64,000 bases of DNA from Gonatopus flavifemur (GCA_018340375.1 JAFFJZ010000012.1:7130001-7194000), one strand, 5' to 3'; counted from the first letter of the stretch, positions 10,948-21,989 are shown. A program made the numbers and translations. Notes: generated by a model not told the origin, from the sequence alone.

Positions 10948-11063
10948 ATGTCTTCGGAGGAGAGAAACGAAAAAGAGTATACAAAAAGCACGTGGTATCG
11001 AATTTTGAAGGATGTCGTGAAATGGGAAGATTCATCAAGCTGTTCTTCGGACGATGAGGTCAT
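10948..11063 (+). pseudogene. EnSpm/CACTA-type transposase gene, exon 1
   Basis: The ATG at 10948 starts a 38-codon segment, MSSEERNEKEYTKSTWYRIL onward, ending in a serine/aspartate run (SSSCSSDDEV). A GTAAGA donor follows at 11064. The exon ends in phase 2. Joined to an acceptor at 11738-11739 it makes ATG and stays in frame. CACTA transposases commonly start with a short basic segment before an acidic stretch, which fits. Assignment to the transposase rests on the phase match through exon 2 to exon 3. Confidence 0.6.
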
Positions 11064-11479
11064 GTAAGAATTTCCGTTCCATGTGAATTTCAAGTTATTA
11101 ATAAGAAATATTACATAATTTTACATTTTATTATACATTTTTTTCAATTTTGAAGAAATAAAAATCCCATGCATTCAGTACAATTGGAGACGTTTTATAC
11201 AAGACCAAAAAATTCTTCGAAAGATATATTGTCAAAATATATGCCTCAGACGTTTTAGAACATCATTCAGAGTTGAGAACTGTTCAACACATCTGAAGCA
11301 TCGTCAGGAGTTGCATGAGACATTTTAAACTTGCGTGTTATACTTTTAAGATTTCATTTGATATGTAGAATTTGGGATTGATATTCTTCTGTTAATAAAA
11401 GCAATGGAGTAATCAAAGGAAAGAATATTAATTTTGGTGGTCACTGTTTTTAAATATTTGAATTTCATATTTTCTAATA

Positions 11480-11734
11480 CACTGAGAGGAATAATTACTA
11501 ATACCAAGAAAACATATTCTTGAATATTTTTAAGAATACATATTCTTGATTACAGCTGATACGTTGCAAGCTCAAGTGGAATTCCCTTGGATCAAGAAAA
11601 TATTTTTTCAATTCAAGAAATACATCTTTAGTTCTAAGAAAATTTTCTTGTATCCAGAGTACAGATTTTTTAAGAAATGGATTCCTTGAAACATCACAAT
11701 ATGTTATTGGTGATAGTAATTATTTCTCTCAGTG
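11480..11734. mobile_element. Non-autonomous CACTGAG-end element at a splice acceptor, TSD TA
   Basis: The left end CACTGAGAGGAATAATTACT and right end AGTAATTATTTCTCTCAGTG are inverse. TA flanks it at 11478-11479 and 11735-11736. It lies in intron 1, and its right TSD is one base before the AG (11738-11739) used by exon 2. The interior repeats CAAGAAAATTTTCTTG-like strings. 255 bp. Confidence 0.85.
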
Positions 11735-11739
11735 TATAG

Positions 11740-12041
11740 GAAAAGTGATACTAACACCAACAATGATATAATTGAAAACCCCTCACTTGTCCAAGTTGAA
11801 AATTCTGAAACGAACCACTTTGGAAGCTATTCAAACGTTTCTGAAATTGATTACCAACATACAGAAAATTCTGGGACAAATGAAATGGATGAAATTGATT
11901 AACAACATACGGAAAATTCTGGGACAAATGAGATGGATGGAATTGATGAACCTCATTCAGAAATTCATTGGATGAATGGAATGGATGAACAGGATTCAAG
12001 AAGTTATGAAACTGATGAACAACATTCAGACAATTTGTCGG
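11740..12041 (+). pseudogene. EnSpm/CACTA-type transposase gene, exon 2 (acidic repeats)
   Basis: After the TATAG acceptor the frame encodes an acidic, asparagine-rich stretch with a 48-bp (16-codon) repeat. The unit, EIDYQHTENSGTNEMD, occurs about three times with decay (about 11847-11990). A TAA at 11900-11902 breaks the second unit where the first has TAC. The exon ends with a strong GTAAGT donor at 12042 in phase 1. That matches the exon 3 acceptor at 17252-17253, giving V-N-S-D-Y. Confidence 0.6.
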
Positions 12042-12998
12042 GTAAGTATGTGTGGGTATATAAGCTGAGATGGATCTACCTTGAACCCATACACAAACGC
12101 GCATATAGTTTTGAGCGCCTCTACGACTCCCGTCATGGATATTTATAAGTAATGGCGGCACCTGAAATGTATTGAAAACGAACAAGTAAAACGTTCACGA
12201 TAAGGTGGATCTGTTCAAGGGATAAGGGTAGCTCAGGGAAAGGGGTGGGTTGATCAGCTCAATCAAACAATCTCGACATATAATTGACCACGTGCCAGAG
12301 CACGTATATATTTTACGTTAAGATTTACATATTACACACGCGACTTTGTCGCAGAAAGAAAACCAAAATATAAACAATTCTTTTGGCAAAATATATCTGT
12401 CTAGGGGAACACGAGAAGTCAAAGAAACACGGAGGGCACGACCACGAGGGAATATACTATACGCACCACGCCGTTTACATTCGCAAAGAAGGGGAGGGCT
12501 TAGGGAAACCGCGACCATGAAATCGTACACGAGGGTGGGCTAAATCGGACGAGGGGGTGATTCGAGGGAGCAAACACAAAGGACGAAAGGAAATTCGAGC
12601 GAGGGAACACGTGGAGGATGCCACGAGAAGGGAAACTTTAGCACGATACTTTACCAAAATCCAACACACTGGCACTCTCACTGCGTATGAACAGTTTGGC
12701 GGATGCGTGGTACTGTTTCTTAATCCAAAATATAACCCCAGTGGCACCGTTCACTCACCGTATTCGGTATATTTCAAAGAAATTTTCTTAGACAAACGTC
12801 GCCGTGGCTCGGTCACATACGAAGTGAGAATCCAAGATGGCCTTTTCTTCGTCTTCACCGACGGGTGAGTTCGCAAAATGATACACGGAACCCCGTCGGT
12901 GCCTTTCCGTTGGAGCTCACCTGTTGAGCTCGTTTCATAGGTTCTGACAGTGATGATCTCTGATTGGTCGTTAGGTGAGTGTCGGTATAGGTGGGACG

Positions 12999-13164
12999 CA
13001 GAGCTGCCAGATGAGCTCCGACGCTGAGGGGAAATGTACCCCCACCATCACCTCATATATGTATGTGTTGTAGGTGTTCCTTACCAATACTTACGACTAT
13101 TATATACATGAAGTGATGGTGAGGTACATTTCCCCTCAGCGTCGGCGCTCATCTGGCAGCTCTG
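12999..13164. mobile_element. hAT-type miniature element, 8-bp TSD
   Basis: Near-perfect inverse arms begin CAGAGCTGCCAGATGAGC and end GCTCATCTGGCAGCTCTG. The 8-bp sequence GTGGGACG is duplicated at 12991-12998 and 13165-13172. Eight-bp TSDs and CAGAG-type ends are standard for hAT elements. The arms extend about 60 bp with a short AT-rich loop. 166 bp, non-coding. Confidence 0.9.
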
Positions 13165-13430
13165 GTGGGACGGGGGTTCTGTCCTTCTCCAATTGGCTGA
13201 TTTTTCCCGTGTGAGAGTGACAGGAAGTGTCGGGGTTCAGGTCGTCTCCCTCGTCCATTTTTTCTTCCCTCCTAGGGGCATGTTGAACGGCGCATGCGTC
13301 CTGCTTCTTTCCTTCGGGTTGACGGCCTTGGCGAGAGGGTGATAGAGGGCGTTTCTTCCTCCGCTGTTGGTTGGCCTGGGGTGAGAGGAGATGGACTCCC
13401 GTGATTGGTGGATCGTCCTCCGGTGGGGTA

Positions 13431-13852
13431 GGGGGCCGTCCATAAATAACGTAAGACAATTTTGGCATTTTTTCACCCCCCTCCCTCCTCGTTGTGAAAC
13501 ATCGTAAGATTTCATTATCTCCCCCCTCCCCCATGTAGTAAGGTAATATAATACAAAAGTGTACAGAAATTATAAATGACTCAATTATGGTATAAGATTG
13601 ATGATGATTAACTCACTAAAATTGACTATCCAAGGATACTTGAATACAGAATATCGTCTTTGTAAAATCTTTGAAAAAGTTGAAGGAAATATGTGTTTTT
13701 CGAAATCATTCGAAATTGAATTCCTTAATATTCAGTTACATCCATCTTATGTAAGATTTTGGTGCTACCCCCCCCCCCCCTTTAAGATCTGGTAAGAATT
13801 CCATGAACCCCCTCCCCCCCTTGAACGCCTCTCGTAATTTATGAAAGACCCC
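13431..13852. mobile_element. Miniature element with GGGGCCGTCCATAAA ends, TSD TA
   Basis: The left end GGGGGCCGTCCATAAATAACG pairs with the inverse of the right end, GGGGTCTTTCATAAATTACG. TA flanks at 13429-13430 and 13853-13854. C-rich tracts lie just inside both ends. Ends like GGCCGTCCATAAA-TACG are familiar from insect repeats. 422 bp. Confidence 0.75.
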
Positions 13853-13865
13853 TAGGGGGTCTTTT

Positions 13866-13976
13866 CGCCGAATAAACTTAGTTCGACAATCGCTAGTCGT
13901 TTCCAGAAGTCACTACGAAATCTCCTAGTGATTTCTAGAGGTGACTATCGATTGTCAAATTACAGTGTATTCGGCG
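13866..13976. mobile_element. Small foldback, CGCCGAATA ends
   Basis: CGCCGAATAAACTTAGTTCG on the left pairs with the inverse of the right edge, ending GTGTATTCGGCG. An inner pair, GACAATCGCTAGTC / GACTATCGATTGTC, continues the hairpin. No clear TSD. Confidence 0.6.
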
Positions 13977-14360
13977 AGAAGCGTTCTCGGCAAAGAGACC
14001 CCCTACCCTCCGGTGGTAAGGGACCGCTGTATCACCCCGTGGCAGATGGTGTTGCCTCCTCGGGGCAGAGAACCTCGACAAATCATAGAAGGACAGAGGT
14101 TAGAGGAGGTCAGGATTGGTTGAGGAGTGGAAATGTGTTTCCGATTCTCATGTGAGCGAGCGACAGCAGTGTTCTCACTAGCGAAATAAAGTGTTCGCAA
14201 ATGACATGACAAACTCTAGCGATGGTGCGCGGCACCACCCCGCGATTCTCTTTGTGACGAGATATCACGTCACAAAGCAATCATTGAACACCTTCAACGT
14301 ACATACTACAAATGTGTCCTTGAAGTAAAACACAGTTTGTCAAATTTTTGGTGTTCACTT

Positions 14361-15651
14361 CCCTGGTAAAAAAACCGGATGGAAACCGGATAAAGACCGG
14401 ATAGCATCCGGACTGAGCCCGGAAGGAAATGGTATCCGAGTGCATCCGGGTTTTATACGGGGTTATTTTTCGTTTCGGATACACATATGGGTCTATAGGG
14501 GTCCAGTGCCGGGACTCCGAAGTGGGAATCGGACATGTATCCGGATTTATTCGGACTCCTCCTAGGAAAATTTTCGGGAAAAGGTTTTGTATACGGGTAT
14601 ATCCGGGTGGTAACCGGGAACTTTGAAGGTTGAGATGGATACGTATCCGGGCTCATCCGGGAGTGATGCGGGAACGATTCACCGGAATTCATTTATAAGT
14701 CTCAATCGGGATTCATTCCGGGGCTTTCCGGGTTCTATCTGGGGCAGTCTCAGACCCATTGTTTTTTATACAGGTCTATCCAGATTGTGCACGGGAACTT
14801 TGAAGCTCACAGCGGATACGTATCCGGGTTCGTCCGGGAGTAATACGAGAATACATCTTGACTTTTCCAGATGGAACCCGGATAAAGCCGAGCATATATC
14901 TGCTTTAAGCGGTGTAGTTAACGAGTAGCAGCCCGGACAAATCTGTATATGAAACCATTCTTCGAAAACTTTTCCAGATCGCATCTAGATAAATCTGGAA
15001 TCCATGCCGATTGAAACTTGTGAATGAATTTCGATGATGAATTTTTGTATTACACCCGGATAAACCCGGATACGTATCCGTTTTCAGCTCCAAGATTCCC
15101 GGACATCCATCTTTCTGAAACTGTCCCAGATAGAACCCGGATACACCCGAAATAAATTCCGATTGATACTTACAAATAAATTTTGGTGAATTATTCCCGT
15201 ATTACTCCCGGATAAACCTGGATACGTATCCGTTTTGAGCTCCAAAGTTTCCGAGCCTAGCCCGGATACACCCGTACATAAAACCATATTCCTGAAATTG
15301 TCTCAGATAGAAGCGGATAGACCCGGAATGGATCCCGGTTGAGACTTATAAATAGATTTCGGTGAATTATTCCCGTATCATTCCCGGATAAACCCGAATA
15401 CGTATCCATCTTAAGGCCCAAAGTTTCCGGCCACTACCCGGATACACCCGTACCCAAAACCTATTCCCGAAAATTTTTCCAGATATAACCTGAATGAACC
15501 TGGCAGTCCCGATACTGCACCCGTACAGACCCGAATATATACCCGAAAAGAACAACCTTTCCCGTATAATACCCGTATGCACCGGGATACCAGTCCGTTC
15601 GGGTCCCAGTCCGGGTCCTATTTGGTCTTTATCCGGTTTTCCTCACCAGGG
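14361..15651. mobile_element. CCCTGG-end element made of CCGGATA motif repeats
   Basis: It begins CCCTGGTAAAAAAACCGGAT and ends ATCCGGTTTTCCTCACCAGGG. The left half carries dozens of forward ATCCGGG/CCGGATA motifs and the right half the inverse ACCCGGATA. No conserved frame runs through it. The flanking dinucleotides (TT and TG) do not match. Related pieces lie at 15890-16151 and 6690-6920. The layout, ends plus dense motif copies, is like CACTA subterminal regions without coding DNA. Confidence 0.75.
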
Positions 15652-15681
15652 TGTAATAAAAGACTCTGTAAGTGTTTTGTG

Positions 15682-15759
15682 GTCATCTCAGAGATCCGCT
15701 GATGTGATAGAGGCTTTGTCTCTCACTCGCAGGACCCGGGTTCAATTCTCGCTGAGCGA
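15682..15759 (+). repeat. tRNA-like repeat (SINE-type), copy 1
   Basis: This contains an A-box-like GATGTGATAGAGG and, about 45 bp later, a B-box-like GGGTTCAATTCTC. A second copy on the minus strand at 39822-39903 shares about 60 bp, including ACTCGCAGGACCCGGGTTCA. No cloverleaf with paired acceptor arms could be drawn, so it is more likely a dispersed tRNA-derived repeat than a functional tRNA. Confidence 0.5.
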
Positions 15760-15889
15760 ACTTCCAACAATTCAATTGTAAGTTGATCTTCATCGGTAAT
15801 TAGAATAAGAAAAATCGTCTGCAACACTTATAAAATCGAATTATCACAAAAATTTTTTTTTCTGCACAAAATATAGATCGAAATTTTTT

Positions 15890-16151
15890 AGATGGACCCG
15901 GATAGAACCCGATTAGGACCCGAATACAAGAACCCGATTGATTCCCGAATGAACCCGTATGAAGTTCCGACACCTATACGGATCCTATACGGGTCTCAAG
16001 TCTAATTCGTGGGAAAATTCCCGACCGAGTCCCGGGTAGTCCCGGATGAGACCCGGACACAAAAACCGGATAAAGCGTCGTATTGACCCGGATGAAGTTC
16101 CGATGTTTACCGGGACCTTATCCGGGTCCTATCCGGGTTTTTGAGCAGGGT
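15890..16151. mobile_element. CCGGAT-family element, right end present
   Basis: Repeats of ACCCGGATA-type units end with TATCCGGGTTTTTGAGCAGGG, the same terminal plan as 14361-15651. The left terminus is unclear. Confidence 0.55.
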
Positions 16152-16495
16152 TATGGGGATATGAATGATTTATCACCAGCTAGATTCCAGAAACTCAGGT
16201 TGAGAAAGTTCTCTCTAACATTCAAAGTGATCCTCACCAAAAATAATCATCGGGTTAACCCAAAAATGAATGAAGAATTCACCATTACACTCCTAGTATT
16301 CATGATCAATCAATCGGTTGATGATATATTGATGATATTAAATTTATCATTTTCCGGATATGACAACTATTTTATACTGTACAAATTATGGGAAGTTTTA
16401 TATCACTTTCATCAAGGAAGGAGGTTTTTTTCCCTCTTTGAGAAACTATTTTATCCTTTGGTATTGGATCAGTAAAAAAGTGAGGAATACCCATA

Positions 16496-16649
16496 GGCGT
16501 GCCCAGGAATTGCGTTCATCTCTCTCCCGTCAATTCAAACCTATAGGTTAGTAGAAGACAAAAGGAGTGCCGGGCACTCTCTACTGTCTTCTACTAACCT
16601 ATACGTTTGAATTGACGGGAGAGAGATAGACAGAATTCCTGGGCACGCC
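16496..16649. mobile_element. Foldback element, ~65-bp arms
   Basis: The left arm GGCGTGCCCAGGAATTGCG and the following CTCTCTCCCGTCAATTC pair with the right arm, which ends GAATTCCTGGGCACGCC. Another inner pair is TAGGTTAGTAGAAGACA. Arms are nearly perfect, implying recent origin. No TSD could be assigned. Confidence 0.8.
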
Positions 16650-17253
16650 AGTGGAAACACCTCAAGTCATGATGAGAAGTATCTCATCCATTTTGTCTTG
16701 AGCAACTATGAGATTGAATTGCAGTGCTAACTATATCCCATTTTTCAACGTTGTTTTGATTTCTCTTTCACGTTTTGATTGTGATTCATTTTTGAATTTT
16801 CGATACATGTTTTCTCATTAAATTTTGCTTCATCAGTTTTAGTAAAGTCCTGATAATAGTGTAGCATGACTCAAATGGTGAGGTATCTACAGTATGAATT
16901 TCTTAGCACTCCACACATGGTCATAGCATTGTCTTTTGTACTTTCACACAAAAAGTACAGGCAAAATAAAAAGCAACTATTGTCCCTGTTCAATTTAGGG
17001 GATAGTAGCGTTGGTCAAGACCTGTCTCCTTAACGTATAGCCGATGAGTTTGGGTTTGCATCTTCAGGAGTCGCTGGTATTACCTCAAGATATCCTCAAG
17101 GTACACAAAGTCACCTCATGAGGACCTAGACTGAATCAAGGTTTACCTGATCTGATCTGAATAATACATTTATTTTTAATAAGATTATTATAACGGTGGA
17201 ATCATGTAAATTCATTCAGTTATGCATGTTCCTTTTTAAACTTAATATTTCAG
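16650..17253. other. Intron remainder, no element recognised
   Basis: Unique-looking AT-rich sequence leading to the polypyrimidine-poor acceptor CTTAATATTTCAG at 17253. Confidence 0.4.
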
Positions 17254-19606
17254 TGAATAGTGATTACGAAGATAATGGAGCTAACGACGACGATGATGAA
17301 GTATGCTTTGATGCGCGTGACTCTGGAAGTGATTCCGAAACTGATCCATTTGATGATTTCAACGACCCTCCCAATGTAGAAGATCCACCACTTCATGCGG
17401 GCGCACCGATCATAGTTGCTGAAAGTTTAATGTGTATATTACATTCCACATTTCGTTTTTGTGTAACTGGGACCCTTCCGGATGCTTTATTACCTCTGAT
17501 TGAAATTCACTGTCCCAAACCTAATCATTGTGAATCAACGCTCTATCAAATTAAGAAATACTTCTCTCATGTGCGAACACCTTTGATTCGACATCATTTT
17601 TGTACTTGTTGTCTACAAAAATTACCAAATGCTAACACCTCTTGCTCCAATAACCATGATCCTTCGAAAATCACGTATTTCTTAGAAATCCCAATTATTA
17701 CGCACCTCCAAATGTTACACAACGTCCAGGCTTTTATGATAAATCGAAATATCGTTTTACTAGACATCATAATGCGAACAGTCTTGAGGATATTCATGAC
17801 GGAGAAACTCATCAGAACTTGATGTATAGAAAAGATATACTATCTGACCCAAACAATATCACGTTCACAATGAATACAGATGGCGTCGCCATATTCGAGT
17901 CATCAAAGTTCTGTATATGGCCCATCTATTTAGTGATAAATGAACTACCCTACCTTGAAAGATATAAATCAGAAAATGTCATAATGTGTGGACTTTGGTT
18001 TGGAGAACAAAACCGATCCCAAACTTATACCTTCAATCACTGCATCAGAGCTTGATTCAATGAGCAAGGGGTGTTGACATGGAAGTATATGATTCTAACA
18101 TGCCTATGAAAGTGAAAGGACTGATCATTTGCTGTACATCATGGAAAAATCGGTTGTCAAAAATGTAAACAAAAAGGTTTATACCTAGGATCTGAAAAAG
18201 TTAAAGTTTATCCTTACGAACCAATAACTTTGAGGTCAGAAGAGGAAAGTCTTTGTCATGCACAGCAAGCAATGACAACTGGAAAACCTGTATATGGGGT
18301 TGAAGGACCTACAATTATGTCATCTATAGTTTATAACTATATCAGAGCAACAGCTGTGGATCCGATGCATTGCGTATACGAAGGTGTCGTCAAACTTCTG
18401 ATGTTTTTGTGGTTTACGCAAAAGTTTTCAGATCAACCTTTCTCGTTATTTAAAATGATAGTTCTTATCGATCAACGCTTGAAATCTATTTCTCCTCCAT
18501 CATTTGTACCAAGACTTCCTCGATCAATAGGGCAGCATGTAAATTATTACAAAGCACATGAGAGAAAAACGTGGTTCTTTTATTATTCACTGCCAATACT
18601 AGCAGATATATTACGTCCGGAATATTTTGAACATTACAAATCACTAGTATAGGGTATATCTTTACTGAACCAAGACAAAGTAACATTTGACATGATTGAA
18701 ACAGCTTCTCAAGCATTGGAAGAATTTGTGAAGAGATTTGAGATATTATATGGATTAAGATACATGACGAATAATGTACACCAATTACGGCACTTGTCAC
18801 GAAACGTTGAAGACTTTGGTCCTTTGTGGACTACTTCATGTTTCACATTTGGAGATTTTAATGGTCGTTTAAAAAAATTTGTTCATGGAAGTAACTGCCC
18901 ACATCTACAAATTTCTTCAGCTACATCTGCATATTGGAATCTTTCAACATTACGACATATATCACTTGTGAAAGATTCCGATGCATACCAGTTTTGCGAA
19001 CAATTATTTTCAAAATACAATCTGAAATCAACCTCCATCAATGATGTGAATATTATTGGAAAATGTACGAGATTGATCAATTTGAGCGAAAATTTTCGAA
19101 AAATATTGCTGTACCATGAGATTGAAGGTTCCAGTTTTTATGAATTTCATAGATTGTTCAAAAACAAATATTTATACGTTTCAGAAAAGTACAATCGTAA
19201 ATTAAAGACCAAATCTTCATATGTGAAATATATTGATGGAAACAGTGATAAATTAGACATTGTTCAGTATTTTATTCGAGTAACAAATTGTGTATGTGCT
19301 AACTTATGTGATTGTTTATCTCAACATTACGCAATCATCTCCCCGTTAATTGTCCATCCAGTATTCAGCACTCCTATCCAGAATATGTCAATCCCGTATA
19401 TGTACGCAGCACTTGATCAAGTTGATGAGTTGGTGGCAATTAACGTGGATGATTTGAAGAACGTATGTCTCTTCATAAAAATTGAAGATAGTCAAAAGCT
19501 ATACGTTGGAGAACCGATAAATTCATTTGAATGTGAACAAATATCGCACACATGCAGCATGCCTAGGAAAATATTATGTTTGTATATCAAATGTCAGAAT
19601 TGTTGA
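17254..19606 (+). pseudogene. EnSpm/CACTA-type transposase, main exon
   Basis: About 780 codons with several breaks. The order is an acidic region (NDDDDEVCFDARDSGSDSET), then PLHAGAPIIVAESLMCIL, a CLQKLPNANTSC cysteine pair, ITYFLEIPIITHLQ, SDPNNITFTMNTDG, NELPYLERYKSENVI, GLWFGEQ, VDPMHCVYEGVV, YYSLPIL, NNVHQLRHLSRNVEDFGPLW and NGRLKKFVHG. These blocks in this order are characteristic of Tnp2-like CACTA transposases of arthropods. There is a frameshift near 17730, further breaks at about 18050-18200, and a TAG at about 18650. The segment 18692-19606 is open for 304 codons. TIRs of this copy were not found. Confidence 0.8.
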
Positions 19607-20540
19607 GAACATAAATCTCATATCATCTTGGTGATCACATTTTTGGACCGAATAATTTGTTAATAAAATTAAGGCTTGCGAAATATGTTACAATAACTCA
19701 TAATCAATGAATAATAAATGGAAATGACAAATTTAATTTAATTTATTTCAATTTAATTATATATGAACAATAAGAATGGGTGATATTTACCGTAAAGATA
19801 TTTTTGTATTCAATATGTATCTAGTTTCTATGAATTTCTATAAAATTTATATAAAATTTTGACATAGACTAGACAAAGATTGTATACAAAAAAATCAAAA
19901 AAGATTGTATACTTACCAAATTTCTACTCAGGTAGTGCACGAAAAAAATGGACATGTGAAAATTTCATGGAAAGTGAGGTTACGATTACAATGCAGATAT
20001 GATGTAGAATCTACTGCAGGGTCCAGTTGGATTTACATTGTTATCATGGTTATCATAGCACACTACTCCCATTTCTTTCAGTAGCAATGTCCATATAACA
20101 TTGGTCCCGATTTGAATTTTATTCCAATTGAATTTTATTCAATGAGCAGTCATTTCAAATTAATACAAACCAACACCGAATCTACATGGGATTTCTTTTC
20201 CGCGTGACACATGTTTCAAGGACGGAATCATGCTAGACTTGAGCAGAATTTGATTTTCTTGCGGATTCTGTAGGGAAAAAGAAACTTGCCCTCTCAAAAA
20301 GTAATAATTTATCACTCATTTCGATTTTATTAAAATATGTGTTCCCTCAATTTGACGAGAGACTCTTCAAACTTTGATCAGATAATTTCACAGACATGAT
20401 ATGTTCAATTAAGATTGCTTGTCCTTGACTGGTGTCAAAATTTTCTTGAAGGTTTCATGAAAATTTTTATATACTTGTTCATGGGCGTCTCCAGGATTTC
20501 AGGTTTTCAAACATGTATTACATTTGTTCCACAGATTTGG
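19607..20540. other. Downstream region, no gene; possible weak inverted ends
   Basis: AT-rich. A CACGAAAAAAATGGACATGT string at 19939 loosely matches the inverse of TACATGGGATTTCTTTTCCGCGTG ending near 20206, suggesting an eroded small element. No coding sequence seen. Confidence 0.35.
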
Positions 20541-20549
20541 AGGAAATAT

Positions 20550-20850
20550 TTCCAAGCAGCACAGAAAATTATGAGGTACCCACAAAACAATTTACGTCTT
20601 AGTATATCTTCTAGGCGAGTTCAAAATGTCTTATGCAACGTATTTAGGTATCTTTTAGACGGTTAAAACATGCTTTACGTCCATAAAAAATCCAAAAAAT
20701 CCCTCTAAGACATAAAACGTGTTTTAGGCCTTTGAAAAACATCCAAACACGTTGCATAAGAGATCTTGAACTTGTCTGGAAGATATCTTGTGACACAAAT
20801 TGTTATGCGGGTAGTTTTCATAAAACATTCGTGTAAGATACATTTGGGGC
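20550..20850. mobile_element. Foldback element, ~110-bp arms
   Basis: The arm around 20570-20645, containing AGTTCAAAATGTCTTATGCA, matches the inverse of 20745-20830, which contains TGCATAAGAGATCTTGAACT. The outer part, ACCCACAAAACAATTTACG, also pairs. Edges are diverged, so coordinates are approximate. Confidence 0.65.
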
Positions 20851-21193
20851 AGTGGGAAGCATTCAACCTATGCAGCACGATGTATATTTGAAAAATTTTC
20901 AAAACATTTCAAAAATGTTGCAGAAATTTGTTTAACGTTCTAAAAACATTCCAGATGTGGAATGAAGATTGTAAAAGAATGAAACTTACAAGGATTCAGG
21001 CTATCTGGGTTGAAGAAAAAAGCTTATTCTACCTAGCGCTTTCCCGGAATCTTGCAGACATGTATGAGAAATGTTGGGAATTTCATACACTTGGACGCAT
21101 GTGGGAAGGCATACAAAATTTTGCACTGACTTTGTTTTGCCTCCTTAACGGAACAAACACAAATCTGAAATATATTATAATGCAGTGTTGCTC

Positions 21194-21837
21194 CCCGTGT
21201 GGAAATATTTCGCTGAAAAATGTCTGCAAAACTATGAAAAATCTCTGAAAAAAATGAAAAAACTCTGAGAAACTCTGACAAACTCTGAGAATCTCTGAAA
21301 TTTTGATGAGAAATCTAATATTTTTGGGACATTCTTTACAGACTTTTTTCAGACTTTTTTCAGAGTTTCTCGGAGTTTCTTCATACTTTTTCAGAGAAAT
21401 AGTAACGAAATTGCACTCTGAAAAAACTCTGACAAAACTCTAATAAATTGTTGACATTTTTCTGATCATTGAAAAATCCTGAAATTCAATAAATACATTC
21501 ATATGCCGTATTCAAATATCATGTGTGAAAAAGTGTTTGAAAATTTTTTAATTTTTTTCTAAAAGTCAGAAAAATGTTAGCAATCCATCAGAGTTTTGTC
21601 AGAGTTTTTTCAGAGTGCAATTTCGTTACTATTTCTCTGAAAAAGAATGAAAAAACTCTGAGAAACTTTGAAAAAGTCTGAAAAAAGTCTGTAAAGAATG
21701 TCCCAAAAATATTATATTTCTCATCAAAATTTCAGAGATTCTCAGAGTTTGTCAGAGTTTCTCAGAGTTTTTCCATTTTTATTTAGAGATTTTTCATAGT
21801 TTTACAGACATTTTTCAGCGAAATATTTCCATACGGG
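21194..21837. mobile_element. Foldback CCCGTGTGG-end element, ~255-bp arms, TSD TC
   Basis: The left end CCCGTGTGGAAATATTTCGC pairs with the inverse of the right end, CCCGTATGGAAATATTTCGC. TC flanks at 21192-21193 and 21838-21839. Both arms consist of CTCTGAGAAACTCTGA-type repeats and are nearly identical over about 255 bp around a short centre. Transcripts would fold into a long hairpin. The end sequence closely resembles the ends of the EnSpm-like element at 2823-6428. Confidence 0.9.
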
Positions 21838-21989
21838 TCTTCAAGATATTCCTTGAAAATCTTCTTGAAGGTTATGGGAAATACCTACTTAAGACTTATG
21901 AAAAGAATTTCCAAGATATCTACTAGAATTGATAACTATTGAAAGTATTTGAAGAACCTGAATCGGTTTGCTAGTATATTGACATCATA

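Larger units (their letters stand above)
12180..14280. other. GC-rich block of unknown origin
   Basis: After removal of the small elements at 12999-13164, 13431-13852 and 13866-13976, the remaining sequence is clearly richer in G+C than its surroundings. It contains a 103-codon plus-strand frame (12557-12868) ending at a GTGAGT donor-like site. I do not recognise the product. It could be part of an LTR element or a captured host segment; no LTR pair or domain was found. Confidence 0.35.
12042..17253 (+). other. Intron 2 of the EnSpm-like gene, filled with insertions
   Basis: Between the GTAAGT donor at 12042 and the ATATTTCAG acceptor ending at 17253 lie a GC-rich block, a hAT-type miniature element, a TA-flanked GGGGCCGTCC element and two foldbacks. 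Two CCGGAT-motif elements and a tRNA-like repeat are also present. Little of the 5.2 kb looks like original intron. Confidence 0.6.

Noticed and set aside
15682..15759. Functional tRNA gene
   Set aside because: B-box-like sequence is present but acceptor and anticodon stems do not pair, and the sequence is repeated inside element debris.
14429..15781. Numerous 60-100 codon frames on both strands
   Set aside because: They run through CCGGATA motif repeats and have repeat-derived composition with no domain.
20928..21248. 106-codon frame with several cysteines
   Set aside because: It ends inside a foldback arm and has no recognisable domain; composition equals background.
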